A stretch of 64,000 nt of DNA from Alphaproteobacteria bacterium (GTDB lineage: Bacteria > Pseudomonadota > Alphaproteobacteria > UBA7985 > JAUIBT01), in the NCBI GenBank assembly GCA_030428255.1, contig JAUIBT010000008.1, forward strand, positions 61,670-125,669, in the 5' to 3' direction. Numbering within the stretch: position 1 is the first letter of the stretch; every line of letters starts with the position of its first letter. Positions 8,201 through 16,965 of this stretch are shown in pieces. The notes beneath the pieces are model-generated. The model saw nothing but the letters and a program-made list of their open reading frames with translations, did no database searches and was not told the origin of the DNA. A program made the translations under genes and the position numbers.

Positions 8201-9265
8201 TTAGTAGGAGCGAACCTGCAGGATTTCCACAATGATCTCATTCTGACCATTGGTGCGAACCGAACCGACAACTCCCATCGCGTCAAGCATGAGGCGCAGG
8301 TTGCGGACCAGGCGACCTTGGTCGGCAGAGGTCTTGTAGTCGTAAGTCGCGCTAGAGAAGTTAGACTGTACGATGTCCACGTCGAACGCACATGACCAAG
8401 AGGACAAGAACTGCTCGACAGCGGTGATGCGGTAGTTATCGAAGCCGGTGAAGGTCAGCGAGAAGTTGGTCGGCAGGTTGCGACACTCGGGGTTCGGGTA
8501 GCGCGGAGCCAGTTGGCCGCCAGTGCCGTTTTGATTGTTGCCAACAACGGGTTGGGTCGGCTGAACGGGCTGGGTCGGCTGAGTGGGAACAATCACCTGT
8601 TGGTGTCCACCGAAGGCCAGACCAAGGGGGCCAGCCAGTTGGATCGCCATTTGGTTGGCAGCATCGCGGGCCAGTACGTCGAAGTTATCCGATACAAAGC
8701 GCTTCACGCACTCTTGCGAGGGTTGGCCGTTGTTGCCAGTGCCCGCCGCACAGCCGGTGAAGGGAACGCCAGCGGTGTTCAGCGTCAGGCGGTCGCCGCC
8801 CAGGAACTGATTATCCAGCATATTCAACGCTTGGTACTCCAAGGTGCCTTGCAGTTTGGCGATGCCAGTGTAGGGATCCTTTACCGCTTCAGCGTAGGCC
8901 GAGTAGGTGATCACCACATCCAGCTTGGGGTTGGTGAAGTTGCGGGCGAAAGAGATGACCTCTTGTTCGCCGCGGCGGTGGTTGTCCTGGTTATAGTTGG
9001 GGAACTGAATGGCCAGGGCTGCTTCGTTGTACACGTCAAAACCGCCGATGTTGTATTGTGCCATGAGGCGCTGGTAGTCGGGCGAGCGGACGGTGTTCTG
9101 GAAGACGCGCAGAATTGAGTTCTGGATGCGGTTGCCGGCCTTAAGTGAGGAGGTGTCGCCATCGACTTGCATGACCATGACCTTCACGGTCTGGGCAGAG
9201 GCAGCGGTTGCAGCACCGAGGAGTGTGAGGCTGGCCAAGCCAGCAGCGGCGAGAAGGCGTTTCAT
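8201..9265 (-). CDS. Secreted protein of unknown function, 354 aa
   Basis: The N-terminus (MKRLLAAAGLASLTLLGA...ASAQ) is a signal peptide, so the protein is periplasmic or exported. The mature part has an N-terminal alpha/beta-looking domain (about 25-235), a Pro/Thr/Gln linker with repeated QPTQPV (about 240-260), and a C-terminal domain of about 95 residues with two cysteines. The C-terminal pattern 'SADQGRLVRNLRLMLDAMGV' resembles 'TAEEGRRIIKQIEAAFGV' in the TSP3-repeat protein encoded at 12091-13857, hinting at a shared small domain. AAGGA precedes the ATG. I recognise no named family. Confidence 0.75.
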   Translation of the reverse strand: MKRLLAAAGLASLTLLGAATAASAQTVKVMVMQVDGDTSSLKAGNRIQNSILRVFQNTVRSPDYQRLMAQYNIGGFDVYNEAALAIQFPNYNQDNHRRGEQEVISFARNFTNPKLDVVITYSAYAEAVKDPYTGIAKLQGTLEYQALNMLDNQFLGGDRLTLNTAGVPFTGCAAGTGNNGQPSQECVKRFVSDNFDVLARDAANQMAIQLAGPLGLAFGGHQQVIVPTQPTQPVQPTQPVVGNNQNGTGGQLAPRYPNPECRNLPTNFSLTFTGFDNYRITAVEQFLSSWSCAFDVDIVQSNFSSATYDYKTSADQGRLVRNLRLMLDAMGVVGSVRTNGQNEIIVEILQVRSY

Positions 9266-9464
9266 GACGTTGTCCTTTTATGTCAGTGAAGGTGATCGCT
9301 TGATGAACAGGGGGTGGGATAGGCAGGTGCAAAAATGCGTCGCTTTTGCAAAAATGGCCGATGTTCTTGGATACATCCCTGTTTTTCCGGGGCTTGCCGC
9401 TCCCGCGTTTGGTGGCTGTTGTGATCCGCGCCAGACCCCGGCGCGCGCACTACGCCAACAGGAC

Positions 9465-9492
9465 AAAACCCCGGCTCTTGTGAGAGCCGGGG
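9465..9492 (-). terminator. Intrinsic terminator of the di-haem oxidoreductase gene
   Basis: A perfect 10-bp stem (CCCCGGCTCT with AGAGCCGGGG) with a 4-nt loop is followed, on the minus strand, by TTTT. It lies about 60 bp past the stop of the gene ending at 9551. Confidence 0.88.
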
Positions 9493-9550
9493 AGTGTTGA
9501 AATCGGACCAGCGCTGGGCTGGCATCGGACGGATGGCGAGTGCCAATGGA

Positions 9551-11773
9551 TTAGGGGCGTCCTTGCACAGCCGGTGCTAGGCTGGGCTCGACCGGGATGC
9601 GCAACGACTTCAAAAAGGTGATCAGGGCGGCTTGGTCCTGATCGCTCAGCCGCCGGAACGCTGCAACCGAAGCGTTGGCTTCAGATGGTGCCAGGTTCTG
9701 GTTGCCATGCGGCGCCCGGCAGGTGTCGTCGGCATGAGCCAAAATCGCATCGCGCAGGCTCAAGGCGCGACCGTCGTGCATATAGGGCGCTGTGTTGGCC
9801 ACGCCCCACAAGGGCCGGGTCAGGTAGAGATCGCGCTCGACCAGCAAGCCTTCACGATCAACCTGTTGGCCAAAGGGATCGGCCAGGCACGCGCCCATGC
9901 GGTGGCGCTTTAAGTCGCTGAACAGCGGCACGTCCACCTGGCCATCGGCATAGAACGGCAGACGTGGGAAAGAGGCAGGCAAGGCATCGACGCTGGGATC
10001 TTCCATGTTGAGATCAAAGGCGTAGGAGCCGACCAGCTCGCGCACCGCAGTCGTCAGGCTTTCTTGGGCAGCCTTTTCGCTCTGCACGTCTGCTTTGCGG
10101 GCTTCAGCCGCCAACAGGTCGATGGGCAGCGGGCGATCTTTGGGGCTCGCAACGCCCAGGCCGACCCCATCGTCAACCACCACGGGGCCGTCGCGCAGGC
10201 TCTCCTTGGCGGCCGCCACCTCGTTGCCCAGCAGCTCAGGATTGTGAATCCCGACCCAGGGGCTTTCCAGGCGCAGGCTGGACTTATGGCAGCTTGCACA
10301 TTGGGCGTCTTGTTCGAAAACTTGCTGCCCACGCGCCAACAAACTGGCTTCGATTTGGTTCGATGCAGGGCGTTGGATTGGCGGGCGATTGGCTAGGGCA
10401 AACAGGGTTAGAGCGGTGACTTCGCCGACGCTCACCTCGTTGTGGACACCGTCTTGGTCCGCGTCGCTGGCACTTGGGAAGGCCTCGACAGGTTGCATAC
10501 CAAAGTGGAAGTTCAGCGCATCACGCACGAAATTGCGCATGTTAGATGCGATGCCTTTCCATTGGAAGGGTCGCACCACGAAGTCTTGGGAGACCCCCTC
10601 GATGCCCGAGCAATCTTCTTCAAAGCCGGGCAACGCGCCACAAACTCCCTCGACGCTGTTGCCGCCGTTGGGACGCTTGAGCGCGGCATAGATGCCAAAA
10701 TCCACGCCCTTCGAGGTGAGGCGCGCTTCGTACCAATTGCCGGGGTCGCCCTCGGCGGCTTGCAAGACCAGCTCGCGCAGATACAGAAGATCGACGGTCA
10801 TCTCTTGCGCCAGCTTTTGGCTATAGCCCGCGCCCATGACGTGCGGTGGGTTGCGTAGATAGATGAAGGTGGCTGCGTGGTTGGCCGAATGGCCGCGCGC
10901 TTGCATCTCGGCCAGCAGCCAACCGGGAGGATTGGCTTGCAGCAAGGGGTTGATCATGGCGTTGACGGAGATGCCACCGGAGCCCGCAACGCGGTCGGGG
11001 CGGGCACTGAGCGCATTGGTCTGGGTGTCGGTCAATTGATCGACACCGGTCAGGTTGTGGCACTCTAGGCAATTCTGGCTGTCGAGGCCATGGACGCGCA
11101 AATATTGCACGTCAGGGAAAAATTCGAATGAGGAGCCTGGTGTGTTGCGCAATTGCTCCAGGCGGCTCATGCGCGGCCCTCCGGGGCCCTCGCCAAACCC
11201 GTCTTTGTTGGTGAAGGGTTGGGTGAACAGGTGGCGTCCGATTTCTTGGATCTCACGAAAGCTGAGCGCTCCGGTCTCAATATCAACCTGGCTCACACGC
11301 ACGCCAGGCACCAGCGATTGGTCGGCATCGGCTGGACGCGGAAAGGCAGGCACATTGTGGTTGGCCGGACTGGGGGTCGCATTGGCCGTAGGACTGGGCG
11401 GCGGCGTGCCGGAGCGCCGCTTGACCACCGTCGGCTGAGCCGCGTTATCGCTGGGCGGCTGGTTGTTCGCCTGCCCGTTATTTTGGGCATCGGCAGGCGG
11501 AGCCGGTGGGGCGGGCGGCGCAGGCGGTGTTGGCGGCGTGGGAATGTTGGTCGGTTGCTGTGGTGGGCTCGGCGGCGTTGGTTGCAGCAAGCCGCCGCCA
11601 GAGCAGCCAGGCGCATCGGGGTTGAAAATGCAGTTGAGATTTTGGCTCATGGCCGGGCTCGACAAAGCCAAGAGGCCGACGGTGAGAAGCCCAAGCTTGA
11701 GGCTGGTGACGCGCGAGGGGTGGCGCGCAGATCGCGGGTCGCTTTGGCCGAGCAGAGGAGAGGTGCCGTGCAT
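9551..11773 (-). CDS. Exported di-haem c-type cytochrome / oxidoreductase (DUF1111-like)
   Basis: From the ATG at 11773 the product has 740 aa. A hydrophobic segment at about 27-43 forms a signal peptide. A long Pro/Ala-rich linker (about 64-150) follows, then a catalytic region with two CxxCH haem c sites: CLECH (235-239) and CASCH (492-496). The C-terminal 'PLWGVANTAPYMHDGRA' is the hallmark of di-haem peroxidase-like enzymes (thiol oxidoreductase/DUF1111). It should act in the periplasm on an unknown substrate. GGAG lies upstream of the ATG; an upstream in-frame extension has no signal-peptide logic. It ends in its own terminator. Confidence 0.82.
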   Translation of the reverse strand: MHGTSPLLGQSDPRSARHPSRVTSLKLGLLTVGLLALSSPAMSQNLNCIFNPDAPGCSGGGLLQPTPPSPPQQPTNIPTPPTPPAPPAPPAPPADAQNNGQANNQPPSDNAAQPTVVKRRSGTPPPSPTANATPSPANHNVPAFPRPADADQSLVPGVRVSQVDIETGALSFREIQEIGRHLFTQPFTNKDGFGEGPGGPRMSRLEQLRNTPGSSFEFFPDVQYLRVHGLDSQNCLECHNLTGVDQLTDTQTNALSARPDRVAGSGGISVNAMINPLLQANPPGWLLAEMQARGHSANHAATFIYLRNPPHVMGAGYSQKLAQEMTVDLLYLRELVLQAAEGDPGNWYEARLTSKGVDFGIYAALKRPNGGNSVEGVCGALPGFEEDCSGIEGVSQDFVVRPFQWKGIASNMRNFVRDALNFHFGMQPVEAFPSASDADQDGVHNEVSVGEVTALTLFALANRPPIQRPASNQIEASLLARGQQVFEQDAQCASCHKSSLRLESPWVGIHNPELLGNEVAAAKESLRDGPVVVDDGVGLGVASPKDRPLPIDLLAAEARKADVQSEKAAQESLTTAVRELVGSYAFDLNMEDPSVDALPASFPRLPFYADGQVDVPLFSDLKRHRMGACLADPFGQQVDREGLLVERDLYLTRPLWGVANTAPYMHDGRALSLRDAILAHADDTCRAPHGNQNLAPSEANASVAAFRRLSDQDQAALITFLKSLRIPVEPSLAPAVQGRP

Positions 11774-12090
11774 AAGTGGTGCTCCGTGGCTGTGGTGGCG
11801 ATGCGCGCTGGGGCGCGGGCGACGCGGCGCTTGGAATGCAGTGTCTGCAAGGCCCAGGATCGCGCGTGGTCGGCCCACCAGATGGGGGGATGCAGGACAG
11901 CAAGTGGGTTAGAGAGGGCAAAAAATGCGGTGGACCAGGGCAATTTTCTGGCCGTCCTAGCGGCCATGCTGACCCCTGATCCAGCAAGGGGATGGCAAGC
12001 CTTGGCGCGTTGCCTGGCAGATGCGTACGGCATCTCCACCTCGGTGGCTGCGGGACTAGGTGCCGCAAAGCCACCTTCGGGGTTTGCGGG
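11774..12090. other. Gene-free stretch between di-haem oxidoreductase and TSP3-repeat genes
   Basis: This 317-bp stretch must hold the promoter of the di-haem gene. I see no convincing terminator, RNA or small gene in it. Confidence 0.5.
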
Positions 12091-13857
12091 TTAGCGCACC
12101 TCGACCAAGAACAGCATCTCACCGAAGCCATCGACGCGGCGCAAGTTTGCCAACAGGGTCTCGGTGACCTCGCTCGGTTGGTACTGATAGGGTTCGTTAT
12201 TCTCGTCCAGTTGCAGATTGAAGGCCTTCTGCCAAGCGGTCAGCGCCTCGGGCGACCAGCTTGCATGGGTGACGCATTGAACGAAGAAGTCATATTCGCC
12301 GCTTTGGCCGATCTGGCCGACGGCGAAATCGAAGGCCGCCGCCTGACCGGGGTAGAACAGCTCGCCGGGGGTGCCGTCTTTGCCCTTCAGAGCCATTGGC
12401 GCTTCGCTGAGCAAGAAAGACTCGTTGCTGTCATCGTTGGCCAGGCAAAGCGCGGCTTGCGGCTGTTCGGACTCGTTGAGCAACGTGAAGCGCAGCGTAT
12501 CGCCCCAGCGCAGCTTGACCACATCGCTGGCTCCTTTGACTGGTGACGGGTTGCGCAAGGCTATGATTTGGCTGAGGTCTTGCGGCGAGGCTTGGTCATC
12601 GCTCTTGCTCAGTGGATCAAGGCCCAACTCCAACTCGCGTTTGTCGGTCATGCCGCCGTTGTCGCTGTCGGCCAGCAGGGGATCGGTTTGGAACAGCTTG
12701 ATTTCATCGCCGTCGTTCAGGCCGTCGCCGTCGCTATCGGCGGTATTGGGATCAGTGCCGTGCTGGCGCTCCTCTTTGTCGAACAAGCCGTCTTCATCGC
12801 TGTCGCGAGGGTTGGCGGTCAAATCACACTTGAAGGCCTTCACACGGGTGGCCGCGGTCGAGATCAGTTCGACCACGCCATCTTTGACCAGCGTGTACTT
12901 GGTGGCATAGATCACCTCGCCTTCAGGGCTGGGGGTGTTGCCATCGCTGCTGGCATCGACTTGGATGTGCAGATGTAAGGGCACCGTTTCAGAGCGGCTA
13001 ACGCCCAGGCTGTGCTCGGTCTGAAGGGTGCTGACCAGGGTGTTGCGGAAGCTTTGGCCGCAGGAGCCGCGAACGTTGCTCAGGATTTCGCCGCTAAAAT
13101 TCTCAACCGGGGCAATATAGACGATCTGATCCTGCTGGGCGCGAATGAGCTGGGCCAGTAGGCGCGCCTGGCTGGCGGCGTAGTCACGCAACCAGGGTTC
13201 GTCGATGCGCACCTGGTATTGGCCGACCACCTCAAGACACAGGAGGCCGCGATCATAGAGCTCAATCTTGATGTCGGCACGATTGCGCGCTGAGCTTAGA
13301 ACCTCGATCTTCGCCATCACGCCAAAGGCCGCTTCAATCTGCTTGATAATCCGTCGGCCTTCTTCAGCGGTGGCCCCGCGCACGCTGACCAGAGAGGCAA
13401 CATCACCACCTTCGCTCAGCGAGGCGAGGGGCAAATAGGCCTTGGTCACCGAGTCCTGCACAATCGATTTCACCCGGTCGAGCTGAAAGCTGGAAAGATC
13501 AGATGTGGCGCGGCTGAGGGCGATGGGGTTGAGAACCGCCACCTGATAGTCACGGTCAATGCAGCTTGGTTTTTGCAGCATGCGCACAAAGGCAAAGGCA
13601 ACATCGGCGGCGATGCGTTGGGAAAGGTCAAATTGCGGGCCCGCGCCAGGTCGCGCGGCGCGTTGTCCGGGGACCACTTGCGGTACAGGTTGACCAGCGC
13701 CAGGCTGCAAGATCTGGGCCTGGCTGGGGCCAGCCATCGAAGCGCCGCCGCCAATCGCCAGCAAGCAGGCTAGTGCGAGCAGCCTTGGGCGTGCTGCGGC
13801 GGTGGCTCGAGCGAGCAAGGCGGGAGGCAGGGCTGATAACTTTGAAGAAAGGCGCAT
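12091..13857 (-). CDS. Secreted protein with thrombospondin type-3-like calcium repeats
   Basis: The 588-aa product has a signal-peptide-like start (hydrophobic core at about 24-45, cleavage near PSQAQ). Residues about 75-340 form an unrecognised region. They are followed by three Asp-rich repeats at about 352, 374 and 397 (DSDEDGLFD, DSDGDGLND, DSDNGGMTD), the pattern of thrombospondin-3/OmpA-linker calcium sites. A C-terminal domain at about 435-588 looks beta-rich. It lies 115 bp downstream of the caspase-like gene on the same strand with no terminator seen between them, so cotranscription is likely. Calcium-stabilised extracytoplasmic function is inferred; no enzyme motif is evident. Confidence 0.78.
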   Translation of the reverse strand: MRLSSKLSALPPALLARATAAARPRLLALACLLAIGGGASMAGPSQAQILQPGAGQPVPQVVPGQRAARPGAGPQFDLSQRIAADVAFAFVRMLQKPSCIDRDYQVAVLNPIALSRATSDLSSFQLDRVKSIVQDSVTKAYLPLASLSEGGDVASLVSVRGATAEEGRRIIKQIEAAFGVMAKIEVLSSARNRADIKIELYDRGLLCLEVVGQYQVRIDEPWLRDYAASQARLLAQLIRAQQDQIVYIAPVENFSGEILSNVRGSCGQSFRNTLVSTLQTEHSLGVSRSETVPLHLHIQVDASSDGNTPSPEGEVIYATKYTLVKDGVVELISTAATRVKAFKCDLTANPRDSDEDGLFDKEERQHGTDPNTADSDGDGLNDGDEIKLFQTDPLLADSDNGGMTDKRELELGLDPLSKSDDQASPQDLSQIIALRNPSPVKGASDVVKLRWGDTLRFTLLNESEQPQAALCLANDDSNESFLLSEAPMALKGKDGTPGELFYPGQAAAFDFAVGQIGQSGEYDFFVQCVTHASWSPEALTAWQKAFNLQLDENNEPYQYQPSEVTETLLANLRRVDGFGEMLFLVEVR

Positions 13858-13972
13858 CTTGTGATCTGTTTTCGCTTATATGTGAGCCGACGCGCACAGG
13901 GCGCGAACGCGTTTTGAGGTCAGTGGAAACGCCAGGGGCGGGTTGCGGACAGGTCAAGCACGGACCAACGCC

Positions 13973-16537
13973 CTAATCACAACGCGCATTGGTGTCGATA
14001 ATGCTCAAATATTTGCCATACGAGCAGCCCGAAGGCGTGGCGCGGCCCCACAAAGGCGTCTGGCAGCGTCCCTCTATGCAGGAAACACGATACCAGGAGC
14101 CTTCTTTGCCCGTGATTTCAACAATGTCTCCACGATAGAGCTCGCCGACTTGCGAAAATCGCGTGCTGCAGCCATTCCGCACGGCCAGGAAGCCGCGCCC
14201 AGAGCTGTGGTTATAGCTGGATATGGAAGCAATATTGGTGTTGACCCGCGCAATGGTGCAGCGCCGTTGGGTTTGTTCGGGTGGGCAGATTTGAAAGCCA
14301 GCATTGCGCTCAACTGACAAGACGGCGTTTGCGAGCTGCTTGGCCGAACTTGCGCTCAGATCTTGGCCTGTGACCTTAGAGAAGGTGCCCAGCGCCTTAC
14401 GGGTCGCGCTGTTAAAGCTGCCGTCCAGGCTGCCGGCGTAGCAGGCGGTGTTGTAGAGCGCCAATTGCAGGCGGCGATAGGCTTGCTCTTTGCTGACGCA
14501 GATACCGTTGATGGTCACGCCTGAGCAGCTCAAGCTCTTAATCAGGCGCGCCGCTTCTTGAGAGACGCCCGGCACCTGTTCATAGCGCAAGGCGCAGCGC
14601 CGCAACATGGAGACTTGATTGGATGACGAGGCCTTGGCTGCGTCCAAGCAGTCTTGCGCGGCCTGCCTGTCTTCGCGTTCGCAGGCCTGCTCACCGTATA
14701 GCTCGGCGCGGCGCAGTTCGGCGTCAATGTCGAGGAGTAGAGCGCCCGAATGACGACGCGCGCTCCACTCGGCTTGGAAATGTTCCCACTCTTGGCAGGA
14801 GCCAGTCGAGCGAAGTAGGGCAAGCTCTGAGAGAAATGTTTCCTGCATGACCTGCTGTTCAACCTCGCAAATCGCGTGGCGCTTGGCCTGATAGGGGCTC
14901 ATGTCGTCGGGGGCTTTGGGGTGGTTTTGCCATTGGCCCAAGAAGGCATCCCAGTCCCGACAGGTCGAAGGATTAGGCATGAGGTCGAGTGCCGCCAGGA
15001 AGGCCGGTGAGGGTTGGTTTGGATCGACTTCAGGCGTCGCGATGGTGTCCGGGGTGGTGCCCTGGGCTGGGTCGGGCGTGCTGGTTTGGCCGTCGGCGCT
15101 GTTGGTGGCGCCATCGCCGGTCGTCGCTAGATCGCTGCCGGGCGTTGGGCAAGTGCCGTCCAAAAGGCACTGACAAGAGGCTCCCGCCGCGTCGTTGCTA
15201 TCGACGCAGGCTTGGACGGAGGCCTTTTGCGGGCAGCACTCACAGCGATTGAGCAAGAAGCTCATGCGGGTCAGCGCGCCAGAGCGGACAAAACTTTGCA
15301 GCAAATCGCTCTCGACTTTACAGGCGCTGGCCCGCGCCGACAGCAGGTTGATTTGGGTTTGCAGGGCTGCGCGTTGCTGCTCTTCTTCGCAGAACTCGCA
15401 GGTTAATGAGAAGCCGCGCAGCAGCTCCAAGGTCTCGGTGATGGTCTGCGGGTCGCTCGACGCCAAGGCTGTGTTGGCGGCGGCCATCAGCTCGTCGTTA
15501 CGAAAGGCCTCGATAAAGGCACGCTCCTGATTGAGGCTGTAGCTGGGGTAGACCTCGCCGTCATAGCGGATCACCACCTCGTCGTCGTTCATACCGGTAA
15601 AGCTTGGGCGTTGTTGAAAGGCCGAGGTTTGGCCGCTGGCGGCCAGGCGTGCGAGGCGTTTGGCGATGGTTGCGGTGACGCTGGAGCGCATCTCGGCCGC
15701 GGTGATCTGGAAATCGCCGTTGGCATCGGCCTTGCCGTCGTGCAATGCGGACATCAGCGCGTCGGTGAAGATGCCGCGCTGAAACTCGGTGTCCCAGACG
15801 GCAAAATCGGTATCGGGTGAGGTGGCGGCCCACAGGCGAATATCGGGCAATTCAACCGCCGCAGCCCGGCCCAAGGGCGGCGCGGAGACACCGCGCACCA
15901 GGCCGCCGGACTGCTGACCGTCGGCGCTGGGGTTCAGACCTGAGAAGCAGGATTCCAGCACCAGCGTAATACGACCGGTCTTCAGGCGACGGGCTTGCAA
16001 TGTACGCAAGGCCGCCTCAAGGTCACTCAGGCTAAGCGCTTGATCTGCCAGAAATTTTTGATCCGGATTGGCGTCAGTGGGCAGCAGGTAATTTTGAGTA
16101 AGGCTCGGGTCTTGCGGCGAATCGTGGGTGCCGTGTCCAACGTAGTAAATATAAAGATCGGTGTCTTGGGTCAGCACGAAATTGGCCAAGCTGCCGAGCC
16201 TCTGGCTGTCGCCAATCAGCTCTCGCATGCGGTTGGTGCCCAAATTATCGAAGCGGTGGACTTGGGCGCCCAGCACCTCGCTGGCGAACAGTGCGAAGGC
16301 GTTTGCGTCTTGGGTCGCGTAGGCGATGTCATCGGTTTGCAAGTAGTCCTGGTTGGCGATGATCAGGGCCACGGTCTGGCTGTAGGATTTGGGGCCGGTT
16401 GCTGGCGTTTCATCGCCGCGCGCTGTGCCAGCAAAGCCGCCAATCACCAAGACGATCCACAATCCGACGGCCACCAGTGCGCGCCGCGCCGGGTACTTTG
16501 AGAGGTAGGAGCAAGATGGGGCGATGGCGCGTGTCAT
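13973..16537 (-). CDS. Exported caspase-like (C14) protease with SH3-like C-terminus
   Basis: The 854-aa protein begins with a signal peptide or membrane anchor (about 19-40). A caspase/metacaspase-fold domain (about 52-320) carries the catalytic dyad His135 (YYVGHGTHD) and Cys197 (LESCFSG). A Cys-rich region at about 375-470 (TCEFCEEEQ...CQCL..GTC) follows, then a helical, Pro-containing spacer. A peptidoglycan-binding-like module has the signature 'CYAGSLDGSFNSATRKALG', and the end is an SH3-like segment ('GELYRGDIVEITGKEGSWYRVSC'). Bacterial SH3 and PG-binding modules usually hold proteins at the cell wall. A paralogue is encoded divergently at 16966. Its substrate is unknown. Confidence 0.87.
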   Translation of the reverse strand: MTRAIAPSCSYLSKYPARRALVAVGLWIVLVIGGFAGTARGDETPATGPKSYSQTVALIIANQDYLQTDDIAYATQDANAFALFASEVLGAQVHRFDNLGTNRMRELIGDSQRLGSLANFVLTQDTDLYIYYVGHGTHDSPQDPSLTQNYLLPTDANPDQKFLADQALSLSDLEAALRTLQARRLKTGRITLVLESCFSGLNPSADGQQSGGLVRGVSAPPLGRAAAVELPDIRLWAATSPDTDFAVWDTEFQRGIFTDALMSALHDGKADANGDFQITAAEMRSSVTATIAKRLARLAASGQTSAFQQRPSFTGMNDDEVVIRYDGEVYPSYSLNQERAFIEAFRNDELMAAANTALASSDPQTITETLELLRGFSLTCEFCEEEQQRAALQTQINLLSARASACKVESDLLQSFVRSGALTRMSFLLNRCECCPQKASVQACVDSNDAAGASCQCLLDGTCPTPGSDLATTGDGATNSADGQTSTPDPAQGTTPDTIATPEVDPNQPSPAFLAALDLMPNPSTCRDWDAFLGQWQNHPKAPDDMSPYQAKRHAICEVEQQVMQETFLSELALLRSTGSCQEWEHFQAEWSARRHSGALLLDIDAELRRAELYGEQACEREDRQAAQDCLDAAKASSSNQVSMLRRCALRYEQVPGVSQEAARLIKSLSCSGVTINGICVSKEQAYRRLQLALYNTACYAGSLDGSFNSATRKALGTFSKVTGQDLSASSAKQLANAVLSVERNAGFQICPPEQTQRRCTIARVNTNIASISSYNHSSGRGFLAVRNGCSTRFSQVGELYRGDIVEITGKEGSWYRVSCIEGRCQTPLWGRATPSGCSYGKYLSIIDTNARCD

Positions 16538-16965
16538 TCAAAAGGCTTCTTTGGTCAGACGTGAGCGGTTGGGGCGAAGCTCAGCGTGTTGCGCGGTCCA
16601 CGCAGGCACGAAACCGGGCTTGGCCCATGGATGGTGGAAACCTTTGGACCGGTTTCGGCCTGGTTCAGGAGCAGGTCCGGTTGCCGAGCTGGTTGGGCTT
16701 GTGTCATTCGAGCACTTTTGCCCCGGTCCTCACGCCCTCGTGAGTGCTTTGCTGGCCTTATGGCAGATTTGATCCAAATTTTTCCACGCTCGGGCTATAG
16801 TCTTACAACTGGAGACCAGGTGCAAGTCGCAGCTGGCCCAACACGTCGAGACGCCGGAGACCGGTGACGCGCAGCAGGACCAAGTCGGTCAGCCATCCGC
16901 GCGCAGGCACTAGATGCCACGAGACCTTTCGGTGGACTTGCTGCGACGGAACAGAGGAAAGTAAC
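16538..16965. promoter_or_regulatory. Divergent control region between the two caspase-like genes
   Basis: This 428-bp stretch separates the starts of the two paralogous protease genes, so it must hold both promoters. It contains GAAACCGG (16610-16617), then GAAACC (16637-16642), and the complementary GGTTTC at 16651-16656 (CCGGTTTC from 16649). The last two form a 6-bp inverted repeat with an 8-nt spacer and could be an operator. I see no gene in the region. Confidence 0.5.

Noticed and set aside
11153..12094. 313-aa open frame opposite the di-haem oxidoreductase start
   Set aside because: It is Arg/Gly-rich and antisense to the signal peptide and Pro-rich linker, which explains its composition.
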